From Bacteroidales bacterium (GTDB taxonomy: Bacteria > Bacteroidota > Bacteroidia > Bacteroidales > VadinHA17), in NCBI GenBank assembly GCA_025454775.1, contig JALONU010000008.1:1-34869 (forward strand): a stretch of DNA of 34,869 nucleotides, given 5' to 3'. How positions within the stretch are numbered: position 1 is the stretch's first letter; each line of letters starts with the position of its first letter. The notes beneath the pieces are model-generated. The model made no database searches, had not been told where the DNA came from, and was given only the letters and a program-made list of their open reading frames with translations. Below are positions 1-8,527 of the stretch, piece by piece. The translations under genes were made by a program, and so were the position numbers.

Positions 1-911
1 CATCTCCCCAGTCACTAATTTTCCTGCACAATGATTCAGCTGAAAATGAATTGGATGAAAGATCCGTAAGCATTGAAAGAGATCCTGTAATTCATGCTTT
101 ACCCTATAAAGCAGACTTTGGTTTTCATTCCGGGACTCCAAACCTGATTCCATTAGAATTTAGTACTGAAAACATAAAGTTATTAAAAGGTCAGGCAGAG
201 GTTAAGACGAGTACGATAAAGCTTCACTGGACAGGTTTTCATTTTTTAATAACTAATGAGGAAGGATATGATAAGTTCGTCGGACCGAATAAGCTTACGT
301 TATTTTATTCCCCCGAGATCCATTTCAGTGATTCATTAATGACCATTGGTATGTCTCAGGGATTTGGTATCAGCTTTGATGGGGCGATACGATCATTGGT
401 CTCTGTTTCGGCCGGACTTTCATATCAGTCAATTAATTTCCAAAAGACAATTTTTTTAGGAAAAGTTCTTCCCGATGAGCATCTCCAACCATCTGATACT
501 AATAGTAGATACTATATGGCTGATAGCATTGGAATCAGAAGCGGCAGTTATAGATTTCTTGAGCTTCCGGTTTCATTGAATTATAAATTCCTTGAGACCA
601 CCAGATCGCAGGTATGGCTGGGTGCCGGTGTTTCGTCAATTGCTTTTCTACGGCAGGAATATACTTATGAAGCTTTTGTGGAAGGGAAAAGCTATTCATC
701 CAGTATCTCCGTAAAAGCCTGGGAGAATATACATCCGCTGGCATCGCTGAATTTTAGTTTACATTACAGATACAACCTTAGCGACCGGTTTTACGTGCAT
801 GGATCAATACAGTACAAGCATCACCTGAGTTCACTTGGGTATAATTCAATGAAACTTGATCGCCTGAATCTGCAGGTCGGACTGATATATCGCTTTGGGC
901 GTCAGAACTAA
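1..911 (+). CDS. Outer-membrane beta-barrel protein, 3' portion (5' end outside window)
   Basis: The reading frame is open from base 3 with no stop, so the true start lies upstream of the window; a TTG at 51 is only an internal codon. The visible ~300 residues alternate short hydrophobic and polar stretches typical of beta strands, and the protein ends in a strand with an aromatic near the C-terminus (LIYRFGRQN), as expected for a barrel inserted by the BAM machinery. Phrases such as SAGLSYQSINF, LGAGVSSIAFL and HYRYNLSDRFYVHGSIQY resemble the PorT/OmpW-like small barrels common in Bacteroidota. The N-terminal region, including any signal peptide or extra domain, cannot be seen. Base composition is more AT-rich than in the housekeeping genes further on. 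Function unknown; the family call is inferred from pattern, not from a specific motif. Confidence 0.6.
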   Translation, partial: SPQSLIFLHNDSAENELDERSVSIERDPVIHALPYKADFGFHSGTPNLIPLEFSTENIKLLKGQAEVKTSTIKLHWTGFHFLITNEEGYDKFVGPNKLTLFYSPEIHFSDSLMTIGMSQGFGISFDGAIRSLVSVSAGLSYQSINFQKTIFLGKVLPDEHLQPSDTNSRYYMADSIGIRSGSYRFLELPVSLNYKFLETTRSQVWLGAGVSSIAFLRQEYTYEAFVEGKSYSSSISVKAWENIHPLASLNFSLHYRYNLSDRFYVHGSIQYKHHLSSLGYNSMKLDRLNLQVGLIYRFGRQN

Positions 912-1097
912 TTCAATCTTTCAGGAATAATCTGGATTGAGGTGTTCTGCAATGCCAAAGCAAATTCCCCGGGGCGGGTGTTTTATTTTTTGATTTAAAG
1001 CCCCTCCCTCCCGGGGGAGAGCTTGTCCCGCCTCAGCGGGAGGTTTGGGGGAGAGGTGGTACATCAAAAGGATTACTCCTTCACTTCGTTCGCTCGC

Positions 1098-1145
1098 GAT
1101 CCCTTTTGGAGGCTCCTGCAAATCCAAAATAAACCCTGACGGGTT
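1098..1145 (+). repeat. Copy of 48-bp intergenic repeat (see 2065-2112)
   Basis: This stretch matches 2065-2112 over 48 bases with about four mismatches and no gaps. Both end in AAACCCTGACGGGTT, a small hairpin (AACCC-TGAC-GGGTT). The copies are about 970 bp apart in the same orientation, either side of the DUF4160/DUF2442 pair. Confidence 0.7.
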
Positions 1146-1288
1146 ATGTGGTTGTGCGGACTGCGTCCGCCGTAGCCCGGAGAAGATTTAGCGATAATAT
1201 CTTTCCTTAAAAAGAAAAACCCTCCTACGCTAAAGCTTCGAAGGGCGAAGGCGGAGAGATGTGCTTATTCTGAATCAATGTTTTTATT

Positions 1289-1296
1289 TATCTTTG
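1289..1296 (+). promoter_or_regulatory. Candidate -7 promoter element (TAnnTTTG) for the DUF4160 gene
   Basis: TATCTTTG is an exact match to the Bacteroidota -7 consensus TAnnTTTG. It ends only 7 bases before the ATG at 1304, so a transcript from it would have almost no leader. No clear -33 TTTG lies at the usual 19-21 bp spacing, so the call is tentative. Confidence 0.35.
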
Positions 1297-1303
1297 CTTT
1301 AAT

Positions 1304-1540
1304 ATGCCAACAGTATTAATAATAAATGGTTACAGATTTTTCTTCTTCAGTAATGAAAGGAATGAACCTATGCATATTCATATAGAAAAGGCAGAGAAAT
1401 ATGCAAAATTCTGGATTGATCCTCTCTTTGTTGCAATTAATTATGGTTTTACCGGGAAAGAATTGAGAGAGATTAGTGAGATTATTGACAGAAATGAAGT
1501 ACTTATAAAGGGAAAATGGAATGAGCACTTTAGCAAATAA
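1304..1540 (+). CDS. DUF4160 domain protein
   Basis: A 78-residue protein matching the DUF4160 pattern: a short N-terminal strand (VLIINGYRFFFFSNE), the conserved EPMHIHIEK segment with two histidines, then a helical C-terminal half ending in KGKWNEHFSK. DUF4160 genes are usually followed directly by a DUF2442 gene, as here with a 20-base overlap. The pair has been discussed as a possible toxin-antitoxin-like module, but I know of no established biochemical function. Low GC and the location in a repeat-rich, gene-poor stretch suggest an accessory, mobile gene pair. Length is normal for the family, so the gene appears intact. Confidence 0.8.
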   Translation: MPTVLIINGYRFFFFSNERNEPMHIHIEKAEKYAKFWIDPLFVAINYGFTGKELREISEIIDRNEVLIKGKWNEHFSK

Positions 1541-1757
1541 ACCGGCAAATGCACTTGCATCCAAGGTGTGGTTTACAAAGGATATGTTATATGTTCAATT
1601 ACAGGATGGGAGGGAAATAGGTGTCCCATTATTATGGTTTCCCAGACTAAGGAAAGCCACGGAAGAACAACTTAAGGATTGGCGTCTTGTTGGAAATGGC
1701 ATTGGAATCCATTGGGATATTATTGACGAAGATATCTCTGTTTCAGCCCTTCTCTGA
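1521..1757 (+). CDS. DUF2442 domain protein
   Basis: A 78-residue protein of the DUF2442 family. It shows the typical order: an N-terminal strand pair (VWFTKDMLYVQLQDGREIGVP), a WFPRL motif followed by a helix (ATEEQLKDW), and the closing GIGIHWDIIDEDISVSALL segment. The start overlaps the end of the DUF4160 gene by 20 bases in another frame, indicating co-translation. In many DUF2442 proteins this fold is a small DNA- or ligand-binding domain; here only the partner relationship with DUF4160 can be supported. An antitoxin-like role is a hypothesis. Confidence 0.8.
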   Translation: MSTLANKPANALASKVWFTKDMLYVQLQDGREIGVPLLWFPRLRKATEEQLKDWRLVGNGIGIHWDIIDEDISVSALL

Positions 1758-1996
1758 CCTTTATCCTAAACATCAAGAAACCCTCCCTGTTTTACCCCCC
1801 TCCCGGGAGATCGCGATCTCTTCATCCGTCCTGCCAAGCTTCACAAAGCTTAGTCATTCTGTTTTAAGTCTCTGATTATGAACGAAATTAGCCCCCTCTT
1901 TGCGTCAGCAGAGAGAGCCAGTCCCGCCTCAAGCGGGAGGGTTGGCTTTGTAAGCCGAAGCCTTGGCGAAGGCTTAGGGGTGAGTTCATGTGATAG

Positions 1997-2096
1997 TTTG
2001 GGATTACCTTCGGTGATCCCTTTAGTGGGCTCCTGCAAAGCCAAAATTTGGGATTACCTTCGGTGATCCCTTTAGTGGGCTCCTGCAAAGCCAAAA
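1997..2096 (+). repeat. Perfect 50-bp tandem duplication
   Basis: Bases 1997-2046 and 2047-2096 are identical: each begins TTTGGGATTACC and ends GCAAAGCCAAAA. The second copy continues into AAACCCTGACGGGTTT. A diverged relative lies at 1098-1145. Perfect identity suggests a recent duplication or strong copy-number turnover. Confidence 0.9.
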
Positions 2097-2210
2097 TAAA
2101 CCCTGACGGGTTTAGTTTATTTTCCTTCAGCACCTTCAGGCCCGTGAGCGGGCCTTCGGCACTTTGTAAAATAAACAACCCCGCTGATCGCGGGGTTTAT
2201 TTTGGCTTTG
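2086..2210. repeat. 18-bp perfect inverted repeat abutting the tRNA-Ser 3' end
   Basis: CAAAGCCAAAATAAACCC (2086-2103) is repeated in perfect inverse as 2193-2210. The right arm ends one base before the tRNA-Ser 3' terminal nucleotide (2211). The ~90 bases between the arms contain two further hairpins. It resembles a small palindromic element placed against a tRNA gene. Confidence 0.85.
2165..2197 (-). terminator. Likely intrinsic terminator of tRNA-Ser
   Basis: Read on the minus strand just after the tRNA, AACCCCGC-GATCA-GCGGGGTT forms an 8-bp stem with a 5-base loop, followed by the T-rich tract GTTTATTTT. Distance from the tRNA 3' end is about 14 bases. The T tract is interrupted, so efficiency is uncertain. 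Confidence 0.5.
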
Positions 2211-2300
2211 CGGAGAGAGGGGGATTCGAACCCCCGGTCCCGCTCTTCGCGGGACACCCGCTTTCCAGGCGAGCCAGTTAAACCACTCCTGCATCTCTCC
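2211..2300 (-). tRNA. tRNA-Ser (anticodon GGA)
   Basis: On the minus strand the acceptor arms GGAGAGA and TCTCTCC pair over 7 bp with discriminator G. The anticodon stem CTCGC/GCGGG encloses the loop CTGGAAA, giving anticodon GGA (serine, UCC/UCU codons). A long variable arm (GTCCCGC-GAAGA-GCGGGAC) marks a class II tRNA, and the T arm is GGGGG-TTCGAAT-CCCCC. Length is 90 nt. The 3' CCA is not encoded (the next bases are CAA), so it must be added by nucleotidyltransferase. The gene stands alone, surrounded by palindromic repeats, and has no integrase nearby. Confidence 0.95.
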
Positions 2301-2304
2301 TTTT

Positions 2305-2363
2305 GCCCTCCGTAGCCTTCTTCGACCTGCGAAGCTTTAGCGTAGCAGGTGGCGAAGGAGGGC
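2305..2363. repeat. Palindromic intergenic repeat upstream of tRNA-Ser
   Basis: GCCCTCC (2305-2311) and GGAGGGC (2357-2363) form the ends of an imperfect palindrome; inside, CCTGC (2326-2330) pairs with GCAGG (2345-2349). The core shares CTACGCTAAAGCTTCG in inverse orientation with the interval near 1225-1240. It lies only 4 bases from the tRNA 5' end, so it is probably inside the tRNA leader transcript. Confidence 0.7.
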
Positions 2364-2400
2364 TGTTTTGGCGGCGCAAATTACAAAATAATTTTTATAA

Positions 2401-3441
2401 TCAGCCCTGGCCTGAGATTTCTCCGGCAAGAGGCTTCCCAAGGTATTTTATCACTTCCTGCTTCGATTTGTACCTGCCCAGGAGATGCATGAGCTTGGTG
2501 ACCGATGCCTCTGATGTTATGTCCCTGCCACCCACAACTCCTGCTGCCAGAAGCTCACGGCTCGTCTCATACAGTCCCATCTCAACGCTGCCGCCATGGC
2601 ACTGGGTTACATTATATATAATACCGCCCCTGTCTATGAATTCCCTGAGATCGTCAATGAACCATTTGTACGTGGGTGCATTACCTGAACCGAAAGTTTC
2701 TATTATAAGTCCCTTGAGCTTCATGGTATTTATCACTGCTTCGACGAAGTTCCTGTTTATGCCGGGGAAAAGCTTCAGGATGGCCACATTGGTGTCAAAG
2801 GATTTGTGAAAAACCAGCTTACTGTTTTTAGCCGGATAATGGATATCATCATAGTTATATTTTATGTGAAGTCCCACTTCAGCCAGCGGAGGGTAGTTGG
2901 GAGAGTTGAATGCATCAAAGTGCTCGGCGCTGTACTTGGTCGTCCTGTTCCCGCGGGTAAGTTCATTGTCAAAATAGATGCACACTTCAGGAACAAGGGC
3001 TGCTCCTTTTTCGCGGGCGGCTGCAATCTCGATTGCAGTGAGAAGGTTCTCCCTTCCGTCAGTACGAAGAAGACCTATCGGAAGCTGTGAACCTGTAAAG
3101 ATCACAGGCTTTGCCAGGTTTTCGAGCATGAAACTCAGCGCCGATGCTGAATAAGCCATTGTATCGGTTCCATGGAGCACAACAAATCCGTCGTACCTGT
3201 CGTAATTCTTCACTATCGTTTCGGCCATCTTGATCCAGGTGGAAGGATCGATATTCGACGAATCCTTGACGGGATTAAAAGTTACAGAGTGCAGGTTGAA
3301 TCCGAACTTGTCGAGTTCCGGAACATGATTGGTTATGTGCTTGAAGTCGATCGGTACAAGCGATCCGGTTCCGCGATCGTGCACCATCCCTATGGTTCCA
3401 CCTGTGTAAATAATAAGTATGGAAGTATTGTTCTTTTTCAT
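2401..3441 (-). CDS. ansA: Type I L-asparaginase
   Basis: Hydrolyses L-asparagine to aspartate and ammonia, probably in the cytoplasm, since no signal peptide is visible. The 346-residue protein has both asparaginase signatures: IIYTGGTIGM at residues 11-20, with the first catalytic Thr, and VVLHGTDTMAYSAS around 87-100, with the Thr-Asp pair. Length matches the type I (AnsA) family. I chose the ATG at 3441 rather than the one at 3468: it gives the usual short N-terminus directly before the first strand and places the start 5 bases after the tatD stop. It is the last gene of a tatD-ansA unit; released ammonia and aspartate link it loosely to the glutamate dehydrogenase gene upstream in the same block. 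Confidence 0.93.
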   Translation of the reverse strand: MKKNNTSILIIYTGGTIGMVHDRGTGSLVPIDFKHITNHVPELDKFGFNLHSVTFNPVKDSSNIDPSTWIKMAETIVKNYDRYDGFVVLHGTDTMAYSASALSFMLENLAKPVIFTGSQLPIGLLRTDGRENLLTAIEIAAAREKGAALVPEVCIYFDNELTRGNRTTKYSAEHFDAFNSPNYPPLAEVGLHIKYNYDDIHYPAKNSKLVFHKSFDTNVAILKLFPGINRNFVEAVINTMKLKGLIIETFGSGNAPTYKWFIDDLREFIDRGGIIYNVTQCHGGSVEMGLYETSRELLAAGVVGGRDITSEASVTKLMHLLGRYKSKQEVIKYLGKPLAGEISGQG

Positions 3442-3446
3442 CGCAC

Positions 3447-4213
3447 TCAGATTTTGAACAGGTGACATGAGTTATGGTATGTTATTCCTGCAGATTCCTC
3501 TTCGCTCACATTGAAAATTTCAGCAAGCCTGCGGTTTATCAGTGTAAGGTATGAACTCTCGTTTCTCTTCCCCCTGTAAGGCACAGGCGCCAGGTATGGA
3601 GAGTCAGTCTCGAGCACTATGTGTTCCAGCCCGACTTCCCTGACAATTTCATCGAGCCTGGAATTCTTAAATGTTATAGGTCCTCCTATGCCGAGCATGA
3701 ATCCCATTTTTGCTGCTTTTAAAGCATCATCCAGTGTACCGGAAAATGCATGCAATACTCCTTTCAGTCCCGATCCTTCAAAATCATCAAGCACCGAGAA
3801 TACTTCAGGAAAAGATTCTCTTGAATGTATCACAACGGGAAGGCCGGCTTTAAGGGCGAAAGCAAGCTGCCTTTTCATTGCATCAAGCTGTTCCCTGATG
3901 TGAGTCTTGTCCCAGTACAGGTCTATGCCGATCTCCCCGATGGCGATGAAACGATGATTATCGAAGATCTTTTCAAGCTTGTCAATCTGCTTCCCGTAAT
4001 CATCCTTCACGGAAGTCGGATGAAGACCAAGCATCGGGATACATATGCCAGGATACTTCGATGAGGCATTGAGCATCGCACTAAGTGAACCGACATCGAT
4101 GTTTGGCATCAGCAGCTTCTCAACGCCATTGCCCTGCGCGCGTCTGATCATTTCGTCCCTGTCGGGATCGAACTCCGGTAGATAGAGATGTGTGTGTGTA
4201 TCAATAAGCTGCA

Positions 4214-4214
<1 letters not shown>
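3447..4214 (-). CDS. tatD: TatD-family metal-dependent DNase/hydrolase
   Basis: A 255-residue TIM-barrel metallohydrolase of the amidohydrolase superfamily. The metal ligands are visible in order: HTH at residues 7-9, Glu94 (AIGEIGID), His130 (VVIHSRES), His155 (VLHAFSG) and Asp204 (LETDSPYLAP). The PYRGKRNE segment after the last motif is characteristic of TatD/YcfH proteins. Family members act as 3'-5' exonucleases or deoxyribonucleases, and some are linked to D-amino-acyl-tRNA or general quality control; the exact substrate here is unknown. Its start codon shares one base with the stop of gdhA (4214), so it is translationally coupled downstream of that gene. Confidence 0.92.
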
Positions 4215-5578
<1,364 letters not shown>

Positions 5579-5772
5579 TTAGGGAATTAAAAGTATGAAA
5601 AAGATAATTCCTTAAAGCACACCTGTGCTAAATATTATTAAAAAAAATCCGGAAGAAAAATGTCTGATCCCCTGCATATCAGGATTTTGCCAGTTTTGCT
5701 ATAAACCGTTAAATCATTGCTGCCCGGAAGCTGGGATACTGAAATTAACCACATGGATAATGGTTTATTTTA

Positions 5773-6882
5773 TTAAGTTGCCCTGTACAGATTCCCGGGA
5801 TGGAATTTAACCAGTCCCCTGAATTCCATCTGAAGCAGAAGAGGAGACAGCTTATGAACAGGCATATCGAGTGACCTGCAGATGGCATCAATCGTAAGCT
5901 CATTTTCCTTTGAGAGAAGTTCATATACCAGTTTCTCAGGTTCGGACATGTCAGAGAAAAGAGTTCTCTGAACTGGTGGCTTCGACTTCTCGGGCTTCCA
6001 GTCGAGAACATATTCGATATCGTCTGCTGATTCCACCAGGGCAGCTTTGTTTGTCTTTATCAGGCTGTTGCAGCCGGCCGACCACTGGTCGTCGGGCCTG
6101 CCGGGAACGGCCATTAGATCACGGTTGTATGACGATGCTATGTCGGCGGTGATAAGTGCACCACCCTTTAATCCCGACTCGATAATAAGTGTAGCATCGG
6201 AGATCCCTGCTATGATCCTGTTCCTTTTTATGAAGTTGTTCCTTTCCGGCAAGGCATCATGGAGAAAATCAGTCAGCAGGCCGCCGTTCCTGAGCATGGC
6301 CTCAGCCGTCGGCCTGTGGATGGAAGGATAAATAGTTTTCAGGCCATTGGCAAGCACTCCGATCGTAGGCAGGTTGTAGTTAAGAGCTGCCTTGTGGGCA
6401 GTTATGTCTATCCCATAGGCAAGGCCGGAGACAATGACAAGATCCGGATGGCCGGCAGCCAGGTCGCCGACAATCCTTTCGCAGAGCTCTTTCCCCCGCG
6501 ATGTGGCGCTTCTTGTTCCGACAATGCTCAGGATCCTTGCCGAATCAGGATCGCAGCTGCCCCTGAAGAAGAAAACCACCGGTGAATCTTCACACTGCCT
6601 GAGCCTGTAAGGGTAGTCATTGTCTAGGTAGAAATATGTTCTGATGTTATGCCTTGTAACATACTCTGCTTCCTTTTCCGCAGCTTCAAGGTAGGATCTG
6701 TCGCTGATGTACTTAGCCAGGCCCGGACCGATTCCGGGTATGTTTGTCAGGGTTCTGTACGATTCCCTGAAAACTGCTTCCACACTTCCGAAGTGTGCGA
6801 CAAGCTTCCTGGCGCTTATATCACCGATACGCGGGATAAGACCAAGAGCAATCTTATGCTTCAAAGGGATATCTTCACTCAT
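5773..6882 (-). CDS. dprA: DNA-processing protein DprA
   Basis: Binds incoming single-stranded DNA and loads RecA during natural transformation; the gene is also kept widely in non-competent bacteria. The 369-residue protein has an N-terminal helix-hairpin-helix (LTNIPGIGPGLAKYI), the extended Rossmann core with IVGTRSATSRG, VIVSGLAYGIDITAHKAAL and ERNNFIKRNRIIAGISD, the SGLKGGALITADIA and PGRPDDQWSAGCNSLI segments, and a C-terminal winged-helix domain (LVYELLSKENELTIDAICRS). The ATG at 6882 is preferred over one 13 codons upstream because family proteins start close to the KIALGLIPRIG helix. No other competence genes are in the window. It lies between two glutamate dehydrogenase genes, with a palindromic element just upstream. 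Confidence 0.95.
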   Translation of the reverse strand: MSEDIPLKHKIALGLIPRIGDISARKLVAHFGSVEAVFRESYRTLTNIPGIGPGLAKYISDRSYLEAAEKEAEYVTRHNIRTYFYLDNDYPYRLRQCEDSPVVFFFRGSCDPDSARILSIVGTRSATSRGKELCERIVGDLAAGHPDLVIVSGLAYGIDITAHKAALNYNLPTIGVLANGLKTIYPSIHRPTAEAMLRNGGLLTDFLHDALPERNNFIKRNRIIAGISDATLIIESGLKGGALITADIASSYNRDLMAVPGRPDDQWSAGCNSLIKTNKAALVESADDIEYVLDWKPEKSKPPVQRTLFSDMSEPEKLVYELLSKENELTIDAICRSLDMPVHKLSPLLLQMEFRGLVKFHPGNLYRAT

Positions 6883-6923
6883 AGCACGAGGGTTGAGACA
6901 GGTAAAGATATGAAAAATCATGA

Positions 6924-7055
6924 ACTCACCCCCTGCCCCCTCTCTACTAGCGTAAAGAGGGGGTGAGGAATGAAGTCAGAACATCGATTACATGCTATCC
7001 ACGAAAAAATTCCCCCTCTTTCCTTTGGAGAGAGGGGGAATACAAGGGGGTGAGT
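6924..7055. repeat. 132-bp palindromic element with 11-bp terminal inverted repeats
   Basis: ACTCACCCCCT (6924-6934) is repeated in perfect inverse as AGGGGGTGAGT (7045-7055). Inside are a smaller palindrome (CCCCTCT...AGAGGGG, about 6937-6963) and the strong hairpin at 7010-7040. The whole stretch resembles a MITE-like intergenic element; no coding sequence is present. It fills most of the space between dprA and the second glutamate dehydrogenase gene. Confidence 0.6.
7004..7040 (-). terminator. Intrinsic terminator of the second glutamate dehydrogenase gene
   Basis: On the minus strand, 14-base arms (7027-7040 and 7010-7023, one G-T wobble) with a 3-base AAA loop are followed directly by six T residues (7004-7009). 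This is a classic rho-independent terminator 25 bases after the stop at 7065. It lies inside the palindromic element at 6924-7055. Confidence 0.8.
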
Positions 7056-7064
7056 ACGTGCGGT

Positions 7065-8402
7065 CTACACCACTCCCATATCGAGCATCGAATTTGCGAC
7101 TTTCAGGAAACCGGCGATATTGGCGCCTTTCACATAGTCGATGTAGCCGTCATCCTTCCTTCCATATTTCACGCACTGGCCGTGGATGTTACGCATGATC
7201 TCGTGCAGGCGGTCATCGACCTCCTTGCTGCCCCATCTGAGCTTCATCGCATTCTGGGTCATCTCAAGGCCGGAAGTGGCAACGCCGCCGGCGTTGACTG
7301 CCTTACCGGGGCCGAAGAGAATCTTGTTCTTCTGGAACTCTTCAACAGCTTCGGGGGTACATCCCATATTTGAAATCTCAGCCGCGAGGATTGTGCCGTT
7401 CTTTATCAGCATTTTTGCATCCTCTCCATTCAGCTCATTCTGTGTTGCGCAGGGAAGTGCAATGTCAACCTTAACTTCCCAGGGGCGTTTACCTTCATGG
7501 AATTCAACTCCCTCGAATGTATACGAATATGGTTTCACGATATCCTGGTTTGAGGCACGAAGGTCGAGCATATAATCAATTTTTTTGCCTGTGATACCGT
7601 CCTTGTCGTAAACATAACCATCAGGACCTGAGATTGTTACAACTCTTGCGCCCAGCTCGGTAGCCTTGAGTGCCGCTCCCCATGCTACATTCCCGAAGCC
7701 TGACACCGACACTGTTTTTCCCTTCAGGCTTTCATTCCTTGTGGCAAGCATTTCCTGAACAAAATATATCCCTCCGAATCCTGTAGCTTCCGGACGTATC
7801 AGAGATCCGCCCCAGTTGCTGCCCTTTCCCGTTAGAACACCTGTATGGTCGCCCTTAAGTTTCTTGTACATGCCGTAAAGGTATCCGATCTCGCGGCCCC
7901 CGACGCCGATATCGCCTGCAGGCACATCAGTCTCAGGACCGATATGTTTCCAGAGCTCAAGCATGAATGAATGGCAGAAGCGCATTACTTCAGCATTTGA
8001 TTTGCCTTTGGGATCAAAGTCCGATCCGCCTTTGGCTCCTCCCATAGGAAGTGTGGTAAGGGCATTCTTGAATATCTGCTCAAATCCCAGGAACTTGAGG
8101 ATCGAGAGCGTAACGCTAGGGTGGAAGCGGAGACCTCCCTTGTATGGGCCTATAGCATTGTTGAACTGTACCCTGTAGCCAAGGTTAACCTTTACGTTGC
8201 CCTCATCGTCGACCCAGGGTACCTTAAAGGTAAAGATACGGTCTGGTTCTATGATCCTTTCAATTATGTTGGCTGAATCGAACTGCGGGTTTTCGTTGTA
8301 TACCTCCTCTATCGATTCAAGCACTTCCCTAACTGCCTGCAAATACTCAACCTCGCCCGGATGCTTCTTCTCGAGGTTGTTCATTATTTTATCTACATTC
8401 AT
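7065..8402 (-). CDS. Glutamate dehydrogenase, predicted NAD-type
   Basis: A second class I hexameric glutamate dehydrogenase (445 aa), clearly diverged from the copy at 4214-5554. Substrate motifs are intact: [11 protein letters not shown] (85-95), catalytic Lys124 in PMGGAKGG, and [11 protein letters not shown] with Asp164. The coenzyme region reads SGFGNVAWGA (234-243) and TISGPDGYVYD (256-266). The residues equivalent to C. symbiosum Phe238, Pro262 and Asp263 are Phe236, Pro260 and Asp261, all of the NAD type, so this enzyme is probably NAD-linked and catabolic or dual-specific. It is flanked by its own terminator downstream and by AT-rich DNA with short tandem repeats upstream, so it is likely monocistronic. 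Confidence 0.93.
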   Translation of the reverse strand: MNVDKIMNNLEKKHPGEVEYLQAVREVLESIEEVYNENPQFDSANIIERIIEPDRIFTFKVPWVDDEGNVKVNLGYRVQFNNAIGPYKGGLRFHPSVTLSILKFLGFEQIFKNALTTLPMGGAKGGSDFDPKGKSNAEVMRFCHSFMLELWKHIGPETDVPAGDIGVGGREIGYLYGMYKKLKGDHTGVLTGKGSNWGGSLIRPEATGFGGIYFVQEMLATRNESLKGKTVSVSGFGNVAWGAALKATELGARVVTISGPDGYVYDKDGITGKKIDYMLDLRASNQDIVKPYSYTFEGVEFHEGKRPWEVKVDIALPCATQNELNGEDAKMLIKNGTILAAEISNMGCTPEAVEEFQKNKILFGPGKAVNAGGVATSGLEMTQNAMKLRWGSKEVDDRLHEIMRNIHGQCVKYGRKDDGYIDYVKGANIAGFLKVANSMLDMGVV

Positions 8403-8438
8403 ATTTGAAATATTTTAGGTTATTGATTCTTTCATAAT

Positions 8439-8473
8439 TCCACAATCCACAATCCACAATCCGAAATCCGAAA
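8439..8473. repeat. 7-bp tandem repeat (five units)
   Basis: Three copies of TCCACAA followed by two of TCCGAAA form a 35-bp array. It lies 36 bases upstream of the NAD-type glutamate dehydrogenase start and is read in its 5' region. Such heptamer arrays are frequent in Bacteroidota intergenic DNA and may vary in copy number. Confidence 0.85.
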
Positions 8474-8527
8474 TAGACATTTATTTTATTCATTAAAAAT
8501 GATTTAACTCATGTTATACATCTGCTG

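Larger units (their letters stand above)
912..1303. other. Gene-poor interval with palindromic intergenic repeats
   Basis: No credible gene is visible in these 392 bases. The interval holds GC-rich inverted repeats, including TCCCGC-CTCA-GCGGGA near 1026-1041, a copy of the 48-bp repeat also found near the tRNA gene (1098-1145), and CTACGCTAAAGCTTCG near 1225-1240, which reappears inverted beside the tRNA (2320-2345). These look like the mosaic intergenic repeats often seen in Bacteroidota genomes. The open frame on the minus strand at 921-1127 is made of repeat sequence and is not a gene. Confidence 0.6.
1758..2210. other. Gene-free repeat zone between DUF2442 and tRNA-Ser
   Basis: No gene is supported in these 453 bases. 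The interval is built from palindromes and repeats: a perfect 14-bp palindrome GAGATCGCGATCTC (1807-1820), TCCCGC-CTCAA-GCGGGA (about 1922-1938), a perfect 50-bp tandem duplication (1997-2096), AAACCC-TGAC-GGGTTT (2098-2113), GGCCCG-TGAG-CGGGCC (2139-2154) and a GC-rich hairpin beside the tRNA (2177-2197). Short open frames here read through repeat DNA and lack family resemblance. Confidence 0.7.

Noticed and set aside
1997-2096. CRISPR-like array
   Set aside because: Only two adjacent copies with no spacers between them and no cas genes; it is a plain tandem duplication.
2211-2400. Integrative element attached at tRNA-Ser
   Set aside because: No integrase, no repeated tRNA 3' end and no mobile cargo are visible; only small palindromic repeats flank the tRNA.
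2303-2809. Open frame on the plus strand opposite the 3' half of ansA
   Set aside because: It begins in repeat DNA and then reads the complement of conserved asparaginase codons; no recognisable protein features.
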